DNA of 33,564 nt from Prevotella sp. UBA1378 (GCA_002305505.1 DBRC01000023.1:28026-61589); one strand, 5' to 3'. Counted from the first letter of the stretch, positions 23,439 to 33,446 are shown. Notes: generated from the letters alone by a model not told the origin. Numbers and translations are program-made.

Positions 23439-24341
23439 TTAAAAGTGCTTCGTTTCCACGCCGATGACCTCGCTGAGCAACATGTTGGCCAACCGGCTGG
23501 TGCCTAAGCGGAGCCACTGGTTGGTGAGCCATTTCTCGCCCAGCACCTCTTTTACGATGGTGTAGTAGATCAGTGCATCGGTAATGGTGTTCAGCCCGCC
23601 GGCAGGCTTGAAGCCGATTTGGATGCCCGTTTCGTCGTAGTATTCCTTGATGGCCTGGCACATTACGTAGGCCGCCTCGGGCGTGGCCGCAGGCTCCAGT
23701 TTGCCTGTAGAGGTCTTGATGTAATCGGCGCCTGCATACATGGCGAGGATAGAGGCTTTCTTGATGTTCTCGGCCGTTTTGAGGCAGCCGGTTTCCAGTA
23801 TCACCTTCATCTTCTTGTCGCCGCATGCCTGCTTCAGCTCTTGAATCTCGTCGCATACGCCCTCGTAATCGCCGCTGAGGAACTTGCCCACCGGCATCAC
23901 GATGTCAATCTCCGTGGCACCGTCTTTTACGGCCAGTGCCGTTTCGGCCACCTTCACCTCTATGAGGGCCTGCGAGCTGGGGAAACTGCCCGATACGCAG
24001 GCTATTTCCACACCGTCTACCTCCAGTGTCTGGCTTACCGTCTTGGCGAAGCACGGATATACGCAGATGGTGGCCAGGTGGGGTAGGTCGGGGTAGGCCT
24101 CGTCGTACTGGTTCACGCGCTCGGTAAAGGCCATTACGCTTTCCTCCGAGTCGGTGGTCTGCAGGGTGGTGAGCTCTACCGAGCCGAGCAGGAACTTCTT
24201 CACCTCCGGTGTATCGTTCTGGTGCACTTTCGTGGCAATCAGTTGCTTGATGGCTTTGCGCACTTCCTCGTCCGAGATATCCGTGTTGTACTTGGCCAGT
24301 GCCTCTTCGTACTTACTCTTTTGTCCTTGATGTTCTGCCAT
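23439..24341 (-). CDS. deoC: Deoxyribose-phosphate aldolase
   Basis: DeoC splits 2-deoxyribose 5-phosphate to acetaldehyde and glyceraldehyde 3-phosphate in deoxynucleoside breakdown. The 300-residue class I aldolase has the Schiff-base lysine K209 in YIKTSTGK, the second lysine K245 in GFKPAGG and the acidic D146 in EIDIVMPVG. An N-terminal extension of about 40 residues makes it longer than the E. coli enzyme. It is the last gene of a dtd-mazG-deoC group, starting 8 nt after the MazG-like stop, so co-transcription is very likely. The stop is followed almost at once by the long inverted repeat. Confidence 0.96.
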   Translation of the reverse strand: MAEHQGQKSKYEEALAKYNTDISDEEVRKAIKQLIATKVHQNDTPEVKKFLLGSVELTTLQTTDSEESVMAFTERVNQYDEAYPDLPHLATICVYPCFAKTVSQTLEVDGVEIACVSGSFPSSQALIEVKVAETALAVKDGATEIDIVMPVGKFLSGDYEGVCDEIQELKQACGDKKMKVILETGCLKTAENIKKASILAMYAGADYIKTSTGKLEPAATPEAAYVMCQAIKEYYDETGIQIGFKPAGGLNTITDALIYYTIVKEVLGEKWLTNQWLRLGTSRLANMLLSEVIGVETKHF

Positions 24342-24349
24342 AGTTCTTT

Positions 24350-24673
24350 TTATTTTAGTTTTGGGTTACTAATATGTCTTGTTTTATCCCTGTTCGTCTT
24401 TTTATCGATGCTTTTGCGCAGTTCTTCCGTCAGGTCGACACCCGTTTGGTTGGCCAGGCAGAGCAGCACCCACAGTACGTCCGCCATCTCTTCGCCCATG
24501 TTCTCCTGTTCGCCCGGTTTAAAGCTCTGTTCGCCGTATTTACGCGCCATTACCCGTGCCAGTTCGCCCACTTCCTCGGTGAGCACCGCCAGGTTCGTCA
24601 GTTCGGAGAAATAGCGTACGCCATATGTCTTTACCCATTGGTCTACAGCCTCTTGCGCTTCCTTTATCGTCAT
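24350..24673 (-). CDS. MazG-like nucleotide pyrophosphohydrolase
   Basis: A 107-residue, all-alpha protein of the MazG/dUTPase superfamily, which hydrolyses nucleoside triphosphates to monophosphates and pyrophosphate. The metal-binding acidic residues are in place: EEVGE (33-37) and EEMAD (61-65). The single-domain size fits the RS21-C6/YpjD-type proteins (dCTPase/iMazG) rather than full-length MazG. The exact substrate is not predictable. With rdgB and deoC in the window it belongs to nucleotide housekeeping. The C-terminal tail is basic and probably disordered. It lies 8 nt before deoC. Confidence 0.88.
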   Translation of the reverse strand: MTIKEAQEAVDQWVKTYGVRYFSELTNLAVLTEEVGELARVMARKYGEQSFKPGEQENMGEEMADVLWVLLCLANQTGVDLTEELRKSIDKKTNRDKTRHISNPKLK

Positions 24674-24706
24674 AGCAGTATATATCCTTGCATTAAAATA
24701 ATCTTT

Positions 24707-24754
24707 GATCCCTAGTCCTTAACCCGGAATAGTATCCATCCCTAATCCTTAATC
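24707..24754 (-). repeat. Degenerate GGATTA-type repeats between dtd and the MazG-like gene
   Basis: Two pieces, 24707-24725 and 24734-24754, carry TAATCC-type heptads with substitutions on the plus strand, so the mRNA of the minus-strand genes reads GGATTAGGGAT. They begin about 6 nt after the dtd stop. Confidence 0.7.
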
Positions 24755-24759
24755 TAAAA

Positions 24760-25212
24760 TCATTCCTTCCCCTTGGTATCCATACAGATGGTTACGGGCC
24801 CGTCGTTCAGCAGTTCCACCTTCATATCAGCTCCGAATTCGCCGGTGCCTATGGGTTTACCCATCGCTTCGCCCAGACGGCTGCAGAAAAGCTCGTACAG
24901 CGGCACGGAAATCTCATGGCGGGCTGCCCTTAGCCACGAGGGCCGATTGCCCTTCTTGTAGCTTGCAAACAGCGTAAACTGGCTCACGGCGATGATATCG
25001 CCGCCAACATCCATGATGGAGCGGTTCATTACGCCCGCTTCGTCGTCGAAAACGCGTAGTCCGACGATTTTGCGCACCAGCCAGCCTACGTCCTCTGCCG
25101 TGTCGGCTTCTTCGATGCCTACGAGGATGAGGTATCCCTTTCCTATCTTTGATTTCACTTCGCCGCCGATGGTTACGCTGGCTTTAGCTACGCGCTGGAT
25201 GACTGTTCTCAT
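24760..25212 (-). CDS. dtd: D-aminoacyl-tRNA deacylase
   Basis: Dtd removes D-amino acids, and glycine from mischarged tRNA-Ala, in the cytoplasm. The 150-residue protein has normal length and both active-site motifs: SQFTLFA at 77-83 and NDGPVT at 136-141, the Gly-cisPro loop that works across the dimer. The ATG at 25212 lies only 5 nt after a TACCTTTG -7 box, so the message may start at or next to the ATG (leaderless). It heads the dtd-mazG-deoC group. Confidence 0.95.
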   Translation of the reverse strand: MRTVIQRVAKASVTIGGEVKSKIGKGYLILVGIEEADTAEDVGWLVRKIVGLRVFDDEAGVMNRSIMDVGGDIIAVSQFTLFASYKKGNRPSWLRAARHEISVPLYELFCSRLGEAMGKPIGTGEFGADMKVELLNDGPVTICMDTKGKE

Positions 25213-25216
25213 ATCG

Positions 25217-25224
25217 CAAAGGTA
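25217..25224 (-). promoter_or_regulatory. -7 promoter box for dtd
   Basis: TACCTTTG on the minus strand matches TAnnTTTG. A TTTG lies 16 bp further upstream (25244-25241), closer than the usual 19-21 bp. The box ends 4 nt from the dtd ATG. Confidence 0.55.
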
Positions 25225-25252
25225 GTATTTTTTTGTTGAACAAAAAGAAATA

Positions 25253-25300
25253 TTGCAAAATTTCTGAGATTTATTGCAAAATTTCTGAGATTTATTGCAA
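25253..25300. repeat. 21-bp tandem repeat upstream of dtd
   Basis: Two identical 21-bp units (25253-25273 and 25274-25294), each starting TTGCAAAATTTCTG, are followed by a partial third TTGCAA. The 21-bp period is two turns of the helix. It lies between the uvrC stop and the dtd promoter, about 30-75 bp before the -7 box, a fitting place for an operator or upstream element, although simple slippage could also produce it. Confidence 0.8.
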
Positions 25301-25313
25301 TAAATGAATTAGA

Positions 25314-27158
25314 CTATTGTGCTGCTGTATCGCCGGGAGGGTGGAAGTGGGTATAAACGAGCTTGCCTTTGGCACGGCCGATGATTTCCTCGAGTTCGGC
25401 AGCCTCGGCTTCCTTTATTCTTTTTACGCTTTTCAGCTTGGATAACAGTGTCTCCCTGGTTTTGATACCGATACCTTTTATTTCGTCTAACTCGCTGTGT
25501 AACTGATGTTTAGAACGCTTATCGCGATGAAAGGTGACGGCAAACCGGTGCACCTCGTCTTGGATCTGCGTAAGCAGGCGGAAGAGCTCCGAGTCGGTCT
25601 TCATACCGATGACGCGTGGTGGGAATCCGTAAAGCAGTTCGTTGGTGCGGTGGCGGCTGTCCTTAGCCAGTCCGGCAATGGGAATATCGAGGTTCAGCTC
25701 GTCTTGCACCACCTCCCTGATAACCTCCATCTGGCCTTTTCCGCCGTCGGCAATGATGAGGTCGGGTAGGGGCTGCTGCTCCTCCACGAGGCGCATGTAC
25801 CGGCGGCGCACCACCTCTTTCATTGAAGCGTAGTCGTCGGGGCCCTCTATGGTTTTGATGTTGTACTTCCTGTAGTCCTTCTTCGACGGCTTCAGCCGCT
25901 TGAACACCACGCAGGCGGCCACGGCATCGGTGCCGGATATGTTGGAGTTGTCGAAACACTCTATTTGGTAAGGCATTTCCGGCAAGTGCAGGTAGTCTTG
26001 TATTTCTTTCATCAGTCGCACCGCTTTTTGTTCCGGATTCAGCTTCTCTGCCTGTTTCAGGCGGTCGAATTTGTACTGTTTCCCGTTCATGACAGAGAGG
26101 TCGAGCAATGTTTTCTTGTCGCCCCGCTGCGGCACGGTGATGGTGACGCCGTCCATGGCGAGGTCGATTTCCTTTGGGAGGATAATCTCCCTGGCACGGC
26201 TTTTAAAGCGTCCGCGCATCTCCACGATGCCCAGGGCCAGTAGCTCCTCGTCGGTTTCGGCCAGTTTTTTCTTGTATTCGAAGGTGAAGCTCTGGTTGAT
26301 AGAGCCGTTAGACACGTGTATATAGTTGATAAATGCCGTTTTATCGTCGTTGGTGATGCTGAATACATCCACGTTGTTGATGGTGTGGCTCACCACCTCG
26401 CTCTTTGTTACGAACGAGTCGATGAGCAGGTATTTCCGCTTCACCTCCTCCGCTTCCTCGAATCTCAGCTCTTCGGCCAGCCACCCCATCTCTTCGTGCA
26501 GGCTGCGCAGTATCTCGCGTGTGTTCCCCTTGAGTATCTCGCGTGCCTGGGCGATGTTCCTTTGATAGTCGTCGTAGGTTTGCTTTGCCACGCAGGGAGC
26601 GCCGCAGTTCTTTATGTGGTATTCCAGGCAGACGCTGTATTTCTTCTTCCTGATACCCTCCTCGGTGATGGGGAAGCGGCATGTGCGGGGATGGTAGAGT
26701 TTTTTTATCAGGTCGAGGACAGCGTACATCGAACTGATGTGGGAATAGGGGCCGTAGTACGTGCCCCACTTCTTATTTATGGTACGTGTCTTGAAGATAC
26801 GCGGGTACAGTTCGTTGGTGATGCAGATGCTGGGATACGTCTTGCCGTCCTTGAGCAGGACATTATACCGCGGGTTATACTTCTTGATGAGCGAGTTTTC
26901 GAGCAGTAGGGCGTCTTCTTCCGTATTCACCACGGTATACGTGATGTTGTGTATCTTGGATACCAGTACTTTGGTCTTGAAGCGGTCTACCTCGGCATGG
27001 AAATAGGAAGAGACACGGCTTTTGAGGTTTTTTGCTTTGCCTACATAGATAATGGTTCCGTCGGCATCGTAATACTGGTAGCTGCCCGGTTTCTCGGGCA
27101 GCGAGCTTACAATGCCTTTCAGGTGGGCCAGCCGCCTTTCGTTCTCTTCCTTTGTCAT
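25314..27158 (-). CDS. uvrC: UvrABC system excinuclease subunit UvrC
   Basis: UvrC makes both incisions in nucleotide-excision repair after UvrA and UvrB find the lesion. The 614-residue protein has the N-terminal GIY-YIG nuclease (about 17-100; PGSYQYYD, YVGKAKNLKSRVSSYF, ENSLIKKYNPRYN), the UvrB-interaction UVR motif (about 208-245), the RNase H-like C-terminal nuclease (IECFDNSNISGTDAV and IIADGGKGQ carrying the acidic residues) and the terminal helix-hairpin-helix region (DEIKGIGIKTRETLL). GIY appears as GSYQY, a known kind of variation. It follows apt by 39 nt, with a parS-like site in the gap. mnmG-apt-uvrC may be one transcript. Confidence 0.96.
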   Translation of the reverse strand: MTKEENERRLAHLKGIVSSLPEKPGSYQYYDADGTIIYVGKAKNLKSRVSSYFHAEVDRFKTKVLVSKIHNITYTVVNTEEDALLLENSLIKKYNPRYNVLLKDGKTYPSICITNELYPRIFKTRTINKKWGTYYGPYSHISSMYAVLDLIKKLYHPRTCRFPITEEGIRKKKYSVCLEYHIKNCGAPCVAKQTYDDYQRNIAQAREILKGNTREILRSLHEEMGWLAEELRFEEAEEVKRKYLLIDSFVTKSEVVSHTINNVDVFSITNDDKTAFINYIHVSNGSINQSFTFEYKKKLAETDEELLALGIVEMRGRFKSRAREIILPKEIDLAMDGVTITVPQRGDKKTLLDLSVMNGKQYKFDRLKQAEKLNPEQKAVRLMKEIQDYLHLPEMPYQIECFDNSNISGTDAVAACVVFKRLKPSKKDYRKYNIKTIEGPDDYASMKEVVRRRYMRLVEEQQPLPDLIIADGGKGQMEVIREVVQDELNLDIPIAGLAKDSRHRTNELLYGFPPRVIGMKTDSELFRLLTQIQDEVHRFAVTFHRDKRSKHQLHSELDEIKGIGIKTRETLLSKLKSVKRIKEAEAAELEEIIGRAKGKLVYTHFHPPGDTAAQ

Positions 27159-27174
27159 GCTTTGTTATGTTTTT

Positions 27175-27190
27175 TGTTTCACGTGGAACT
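27175..27190. promoter_or_regulatory. parS: parS-like site between uvrC and apt
   Basis: TGTTTCACGTGGAACT differs from the widely conserved ParB-binding site TGTTTCACGTGAAACA at two positions, and its 14-bp core is palindromic apart from one pair. ParB-CTP clamps load at such sites for chromosome segregation. A second near-identical copy lies at 27762-27777. Confidence 0.65.
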
Positions 27191-27197
27191 TCCTTCC

Positions 27198-27728
27198 TTA
27201 TACTGTTAACAAGGTAGTTATTTCGGTATCCACATCGAATAATTTCCGGCCCTGTAAGCCTTCGTCCGTTATTTCAATGATGAAGTTCATGTAAATCTTT
27301 CGCGGGTTAAACTTCTTCACGAGGTTGTATGCAGCTTTCATTGTTCCTCCTGTGGCTAAAAGGTCGTCGTGCAGCAGTACGATGTCTTTTTCGTTGATGG
27401 CATCTTCGTGTATTTCGATGGTGTCTTCGCCGTACTCCTTCGTGTAGCTTTCTTGGATGGTGACTGCGGGCAGTTTTCCGGGTTTGCGGCACAGTACGAT
27501 GCCTGCACCCAGTTTTACGGCGAGGGCGGAGGCCATCACGAATCCGCGGCTTTCAATGCCTACAATCTTTGTGATGCCTTTGCTTTTGTACATTTCGTAC
27601 AGCTCGTCGACCATGATCTGCAGACAGGCCGGATTTTTAAAGAGGGTTGTTACGTCGCGGAAGTTGATGCCCTTTTGCGGGAAATCCGGTATGCACCGCA
27701 GGTTGGCCATTAATGTTTTGTTGTTCAT
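27198..27728 (-). CDS. apt: Adenine phosphoribosyltransferase
   Basis: Apt salvages adenine by joining it to PRPP, giving AMP. The 176-residue protein begins with the family's FPQKGINFRDVTTLF (16-30), contains GIESRGFVMASALA and the flexible loop region RKPGKLP (81-87), and has the PRPP-binding motif VLLHDDLLATGGT at 117-129 with adjacent Asp residues 121-122. Length and motifs are typical. It is flanked on both sides by parS-like sites. No promoter is visible in the 103 nt between mnmG and apt, so read-through from mnmG is likely. Confidence 0.96.
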   Translation of the reverse strand: MNNKTLMANLRCIPDFPQKGINFRDVTTLFKNPACLQIMVDELYEMYKSKGITKIVGIESRGFVMASALAVKLGAGIVLCRKPGKLPAVTIQESYTKEYGEDTIEIHEDAINEKDIVLLHDDLLATGGTMKAAYNLVKKFNPRKIYMNFIIEITDEGLQGRKLFDVDTEITTLLTV

Positions 27729-27761
27729 AATCAGTGAGTTATCGTTTTATTTTAATCGTTT

Positions 27762-27777
27762 TGTTTCACGTGGAACG
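27762..27777. promoter_or_regulatory. parS: parS-like site between apt and mnmG
   Basis: TGTTTCACGTGGAACG shares the preceding TTT and 15 of 16 positions with the site at 27175-27190 and has the same orientation. It lies in the gap between apt and mnmG. Two copies of such a word within 600 bp, and none seen elsewhere in the window, argue for a real ParB-binding pair. Confidence 0.65.
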
Positions 27778-27831
27778 GTGGTTGTTTTTTGTGGGGTCGT
27801 AGGGAAGGCAGGTGGGTGTGGTAGGCAGGGG

Positions 27832-29703
27832 TTAGCGCCCTAACAACACCAACATAACATTAATATCGCTTGGTGATACGCCGGGTATTCTGCTTGCTTG
27901 TGCAAGAGTTTCGGGGGCGATGGCTTCAAGTTTTTGCCGGGCTTCGGTTGATAACTGGCGTATTTGGGAATAGTCGAAGCGCCCTTTTATCTTGATGTTC
28001 TCTAAGCGGTGCATCTTTTCGGCAATTATCCGTTCGCGGTCGATGTATCCTTTGTATTTCATTCGGATTTCAGCAGTTTCGGCAATTTCTTCTTTTCGAT
28101 TAATCGGCCGGTTTAATATCTCCTTTAAGGATGGGATAAGTTCGGAAAGAATCTTTAGGTTGAGCTGTGGGCGGCTTATAAGGTCGGTTAATTTACAGCT
28201 TTCGCGCAGTGTGGTTGTGCCGAGGTGTTCGAGAGCGGGATTGATAAAATCTTTTTTTATGAGCGTTGTATTGCAAAAATTCTCGATTTCTTCGATATGT
28301 TTTTTCTTTTCCATCCACCAGTCGTAGCGGTCGCGCTTGGCGATGCCTATGGCGTATGCCTTTTCTGTCAGGCGTGCGTCGGCATCATCTTGGCGCAGCA
28401 GTATGCGGTATTCTGCTCTTGAGGTGAACATGCGGTAAGGTTCGTCGACACCTTTGGTGGTAAGGTCGTCGATTAATACGCCGATATAGCTTTCGTCGCG
28501 GCGCATTACGAACGGTTCGCCGCCCGAACAGTGTATGGCTGCGTTGATGCCGGCCACGCATCCCTGTCCGCCGGCCTCCTCATACCCGGTAGTGCCGTTC
28601 ACCTGTCCGGCGAAGAACAGTCCGCCGATTATTTTCGATTCCAACGACTGTTTCAGTTGGGTTGGGTCGAAGTAATCGTACTCGATGGCATAGCCCGGTC
28701 GGTAGACTTTTACATCGCGCAGGGCCGGTATTTTCCTTAGTGCTGCAACCTGTATTTCCATGGGCAGCGATGAGGAAAAGCCGTTCAAGTACATCTCGTT
28801 GGTTGTTTCGCCTTCCGGCTCGAGGAAGAGCGGGTGCTGCTCTTTGTCGGGGAAGGTGGTGAGCTTTGTTTCGATGCTGGGGCAATAGCGTGGCCCGATG
28901 GACTGTATTTGCCCGTTGAAAAGGGGCGAGTCAGCCAGTCCGCCTTTCAGTGTTTCGTGCACCTCGCTGTTGGTGTTGCACGTCCAGCACGGCAGTTGCT
29001 TGAGCAAGCGGTGCGGCCCCATGTAGCTGAACTGGTGGAAGTCGTGCTCTCCCTGCTGTATCTCCGTGTCCTCGAAGTGTACGCTGCGCTTATCGATGCG
29101 TACGGGTGTCCCTGTCTTCATGCGGTAACTGCGGATGCCGTGCCGCGTGATGCTTTCGGTGAAGCGGGTCACGGCCGGTTCGGCTATCCGCCCGCCCGGC
29201 ACCATTGCCCTCCCGATATGCATCAGTCCGTTGAGGAATGTCCCGGCAGTGATGATGATGCTCTTTGCCCTGAGCTCCACCCCCCATATTGTCCGCGCGC
29301 CCGTTGCCTGACCGCCTTCAACGAGCAGTTCATCTGCCTGGTCCTGCCAGATGTCGAGACGGTCGGTACTGTCGAGTATCCCGCGCCATTTCCATATAAA
29401 CTTTTCGCGGTCGCACTGCGCCCTTGGGCTCCATACTGCCGGCCCTTTCGACCTGTTCAGCATGCGGAACTGTATGGCCGTGGCATCCGTCACGTGTGCC
29501 ATTTGTCCGCCGAGCGCATCGATTTCGCGCACGATCTGCCCTTTGGCGATTCCGCCCACGGCGGGATTGCACGACATCTGCGCGATTTTGTTCATATCCA
29601 TCGTCATGAGGCAGGTTTGTGCCCCCATATTGGCAGCCGCCACGGCAGCCTCACAACCGGCGTGCCCGCCGCCTATGACGAGAACATCGTAATTTAAAAT
29701 CAT
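27832..29703 (-). CDS. mnmG: tRNA uridine-5-carboxymethylaminomethyl modification enzyme MnmG
   Basis: MnmG (GidA) works with MnmE to build carboxymethylaminomethyl groups on wobble U34 of several tRNAs, using FAD. The protein is 623 residues from the ATG at 29703, which places the FAD fingerprint VIGGGHAGCEAAVAAA at its normal N-terminal position. A longer version from an ATG at 29748 would begin upstream of a promoter-like box and was rejected. Further motifs are CNPAVGGIAKG, SPRAQCDREKF and FAGQVNGTTGYEEAGGQG. In many bacteria gidA is close to oriC. It is probably the first gene of mnmG-apt-uvrC. Confidence 0.96.
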   Translation of the reverse strand: MILNYDVLVIGGGHAGCEAAVAAANMGAQTCLMTMDMNKIAQMSCNPAVGGIAKGQIVREIDALGGQMAHVTDATAIQFRMLNRSKGPAVWSPRAQCDREKFIWKWRGILDSTDRLDIWQDQADELLVEGGQATGARTIWGVELRAKSIIITAGTFLNGLMHIGRAMVPGGRIAEPAVTRFTESITRHGIRSYRMKTGTPVRIDKRSVHFEDTEIQQGEHDFHQFSYMGPHRLLKQLPCWTCNTNSEVHETLKGGLADSPLFNGQIQSIGPRYCPSIETKLTTFPDKEQHPLFLEPEGETTNEMYLNGFSSSLPMEIQVAALRKIPALRDVKVYRPGYAIEYDYFDPTQLKQSLESKIIGGLFFAGQVNGTTGYEEAGGQGCVAGINAAIHCSGGEPFVMRRDESYIGVLIDDLTTKGVDEPYRMFTSRAEYRILLRQDDADARLTEKAYAIGIAKRDRYDWWMEKKKHIEEIENFCNTTLIKKDFINPALEHLGTTTLRESCKLTDLISRPQLNLKILSELIPSLKEILNRPINRKEEIAETAEIRMKYKGYIDRERIIAEKMHRLENIKIKGRFDYSQIRQLSTEARQKLEAIAPETLAQASRIPGVSPSDINVMLVLLGR

Positions 29704-29735
29704 AATCGTTTTGATGAAACATTGGAATTCCGTCG

Positions 29736-29743
29736 CAAAATTA
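29736..29743 (-). promoter_or_regulatory. -7 promoter box for mnmG
   Basis: TAATTTTG on the minus strand matches TAnnTTTG and lies about 33 nt before the chosen mnmG ATG. No TTTG is seen at the standard distance. The box excludes the upstream ATG at 29748. Confidence 0.5.
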
Positions 29744-29774
29744 AGCATAAATATTGAATTTTACTCTAAAATAC

Positions 29775-29805
29775 TTTGAATTATCATTATTTTATAGTAA
29801 TTTTG
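29775..29805 (+). promoter_or_regulatory. Bacteroidetes promoter for the sdhCAB operon
   Basis: TTTG at 29775-29778, a 19-bp spacer and TAATTTTG at 29798-29805 match the consensus exactly. Transcription would start near 29811, leaving a leader of about 125 nt before sdhC. The leader holds two copies of AGTAGCG and a GAAAGACGCTTTG hairpin, and could be regulatory. Confidence 0.85.
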
Positions 29806-29935
29806 CGCTCAAAAGTAGCGGTTTTATACCTATTATCAAGTAGCGATACTCATTTCCCGAAAGACGCTTTGCGGCTAGTCATGTTAATGCAAATAATTTT
29901 AGTTTAACAGTTAAATAATTAAATTTCAATCAATT

Positions 29936-30622
29936 ATGTGGTTAATTAATTCATCTATTGGTCGAAAAGTTGTCATGTCCGTTACGGGTATGGCGCTCAT
30001 TTTGTTCTTGACATTCCATTGTTGTATGAACATTGTGGCGCTGTTCTCGGGTGAGGCCTACAACACGATCTGCGAATTGCTTGGCGCCAACTGGTATGCC
30101 GTTCTGGCAACCCTTGGCCTGGCCGGCTTAGCTGTCGTTCACATTGTTTTTGCTTTCATCCTGACAGCTCAGAACCGTACAGCCCGTGGCAACGGGCGTT
30201 ACGAGGTGTCTGCCAAGCCGGAGAAGGTAGAGTGGGCGTCGCAGAACATGCTTGTGCTCGGGCTGATTATCGTGCTCGGCCTGTTGCTCCACTTGTTCAA
30301 TTTCTGGTACAACATGATGTTCTCCGAGTTGTTCCCTTCCATCCATTACGACCCGGCTCCGGCCGATGGTTTCGGTAAGATGATTACAACTTTCGGCAAT
30401 CCTGTTTACGTAGTGCTTTACATCGTATGGCTCGCAGCCCTCTGGTTCCATCTGAGCCATGGTTTCTGGAGCGCCCTCCAGACGCTGGGCTGGAGCGGTA
30501 AGACATGGTTCTGTCGCTGGAAGCTCATCGGCTTGGTTTACACCACGCTGCTGATGCTCGGTTTCCTCATAGTAGTATTGGCATTTGCCTTCGGCTGTGC
30601 GCCGAGCCTTTATGTAGATTAG
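29936..30622 (+). CDS. sdhC: Succinate dehydrogenase/fumarate reductase cytochrome b subunit
   Basis: The 228-residue membrane anchor has five transmembrane segments (about 12-32, 54-76, 104-124, 152-176 and 196-218), as in the di-heme, B. subtilis/Wolinella-type enzymes. His residues at 28, 69, 119, 172 and 175 lie in or near the helices and are candidates for heme and quinone sites. In Bacteroidales this complex acts mainly as a menaquinol:fumarate reductase and is central to succinate formation. The stop codon (GAT TAG) is the first part of a short GGATTA repeat. sdhA starts 42 nt later. Confidence 0.93.
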   Translation: MWLINSSIGRKVVMSVTGMALILFLTFHCCMNIVALFSGEAYNTICELLGANWYAVLATLGLAGLAVVHIVFAFILTAQNRTARGNGRYEVSAKPEKVEWASQNMLVLGLIIVLGLLLHLFNFWYNMMFSELFPSIHYDPAPADGFGKMITTFGNPVYVVLYIVWLAALWFHLSHGFWSALQTLGWSGKTWFCRWKLIGLVYTTLLMLGFLIVVLAFAFGCAPSLYVD

Positions 30623-30635
30623 GGATTAGGGATTA
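30617..30635 (+). repeat. Short GGATTA-type repeat across the sdhC stop codon
   Basis: GATTAGGGATTAGGGATTA covers the last codon and the stop of sdhC and the start of the sdhC-sdhA gap. It is in mRNA-sense GGATTA orientation. Being inside an operon, it cannot be a full terminator here. Confidence 0.8.
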
Positions 30636-30664
30636 AGACAAAAAATAATATTTAAGATTTAGTT

Positions 30665-32647
<1,983 letters not shown>

Positions 32648-32666
32648 TTAAATTAATGATACAACT

Positions 32667-33425
32667 ATGGCGAAGAATATAAGTTTCACATTAAAATATT
32701 GGCGTCAGAACGGCCCAAAGGATAAAGGTCATTTTGATACGCACGAGATGAAAGACATCCCCGATGACACCTCATTCCTCGAAATGTTGGACATCCTCAA
32801 CGAAGAACTGATCGAGGCAGGGCAGGAGCCGTTCGTATTCGACCACGACTGCCGCGAGGGCATCTGCGGCATGTGCTCGCTCTATATCAACGGCACACCG
32901 CACGGCAGAACAGAGCGCGGGGCCACTACCTGCCAGCTCTACATGCGCCGCTTCAACGACGGCGACATCATCACCGTGGAGCCGTGGCGCTCGGCTGCCT
33001 TCCCCGTGATTAAGGACTGTATGGTGGACCGCGGTGCGTTCGACAAAATCATCCAGGCCGGCGGTTACACCACCGTACGTACCGGACAGGCACAGGATGC
33101 CAATGCCATCCTCATACCCAAGCAGGATGCCGACGAAGCTATGGACTGTGCCAGCTGCATCGGCTGCGGTGCCTGCGTGGCAGCTTGCAAGAACGCTTCG
33201 GCCATGCTCTTCGTGTCGTCGAAGGTATCCCAGCTCGCCCTGCTTCCACAAGGTCTGCCCGAGGCTGCACGCCGCGCCAAGGCGATGGTGATGAAGATGG
33301 AAGAGCTCGGTTTCGGCAACTGTACGAATACCCGTGCTTGCGAGGCCGTTTGTCCTAAGAATGAGAGCATTGCCAATATTGCCCGTCTGAACCGCGAATT
33401 TATCAAGGCGAAGTTGGCCGATTAA
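32667..33425 (+). CDS. sdhB: Succinate dehydrogenase/fumarate reductase iron-sulfur subunit
   Basis: The 252-residue subunit carries electrons between the membrane hemes and the flavin. The [2Fe-2S] ligands are C62, C67, C70 and C89 (DCREGICGMC). The two ferredoxin-type motifs are CASCIGCGACVAAC (161-174) and CTNTRACEAVC (219-229), giving the [4Fe-4S] and [3Fe-4S] centres. It is the last gene of sdhCAB and is followed by a hairpin at 33447-33479. Confidence 0.96.
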   Translation: MAKNISFTLKYWRQNGPKDKGHFDTHEMKDIPDDTSFLEMLDILNEELIEAGQEPFVFDHDCREGICGMCSLYINGTPHGRTERGATTCQLYMRRFNDGDIITVEPWRSAAFPVIKDCMVDRGAFDKIIQAGGYTTVRTGQAQDANAILIPKQDADEAMDCASCIGCGACVAACKNASAMLFVSSKVSQLALLPQGLPEAARRAKAMVMKMEELGFGNCTNTRACEAVCPKNESIANIARLNREFIKAKLAD

Positions 33426-33446
33426 TACAAGGCTTTTATCAATAAT

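Noticed and set aside
29811..29935. sdhC leader as a riboswitch
   Set aside because: Only a short hairpin and a 7-bp direct repeat are seen, with no match to a riboswitch class I know.
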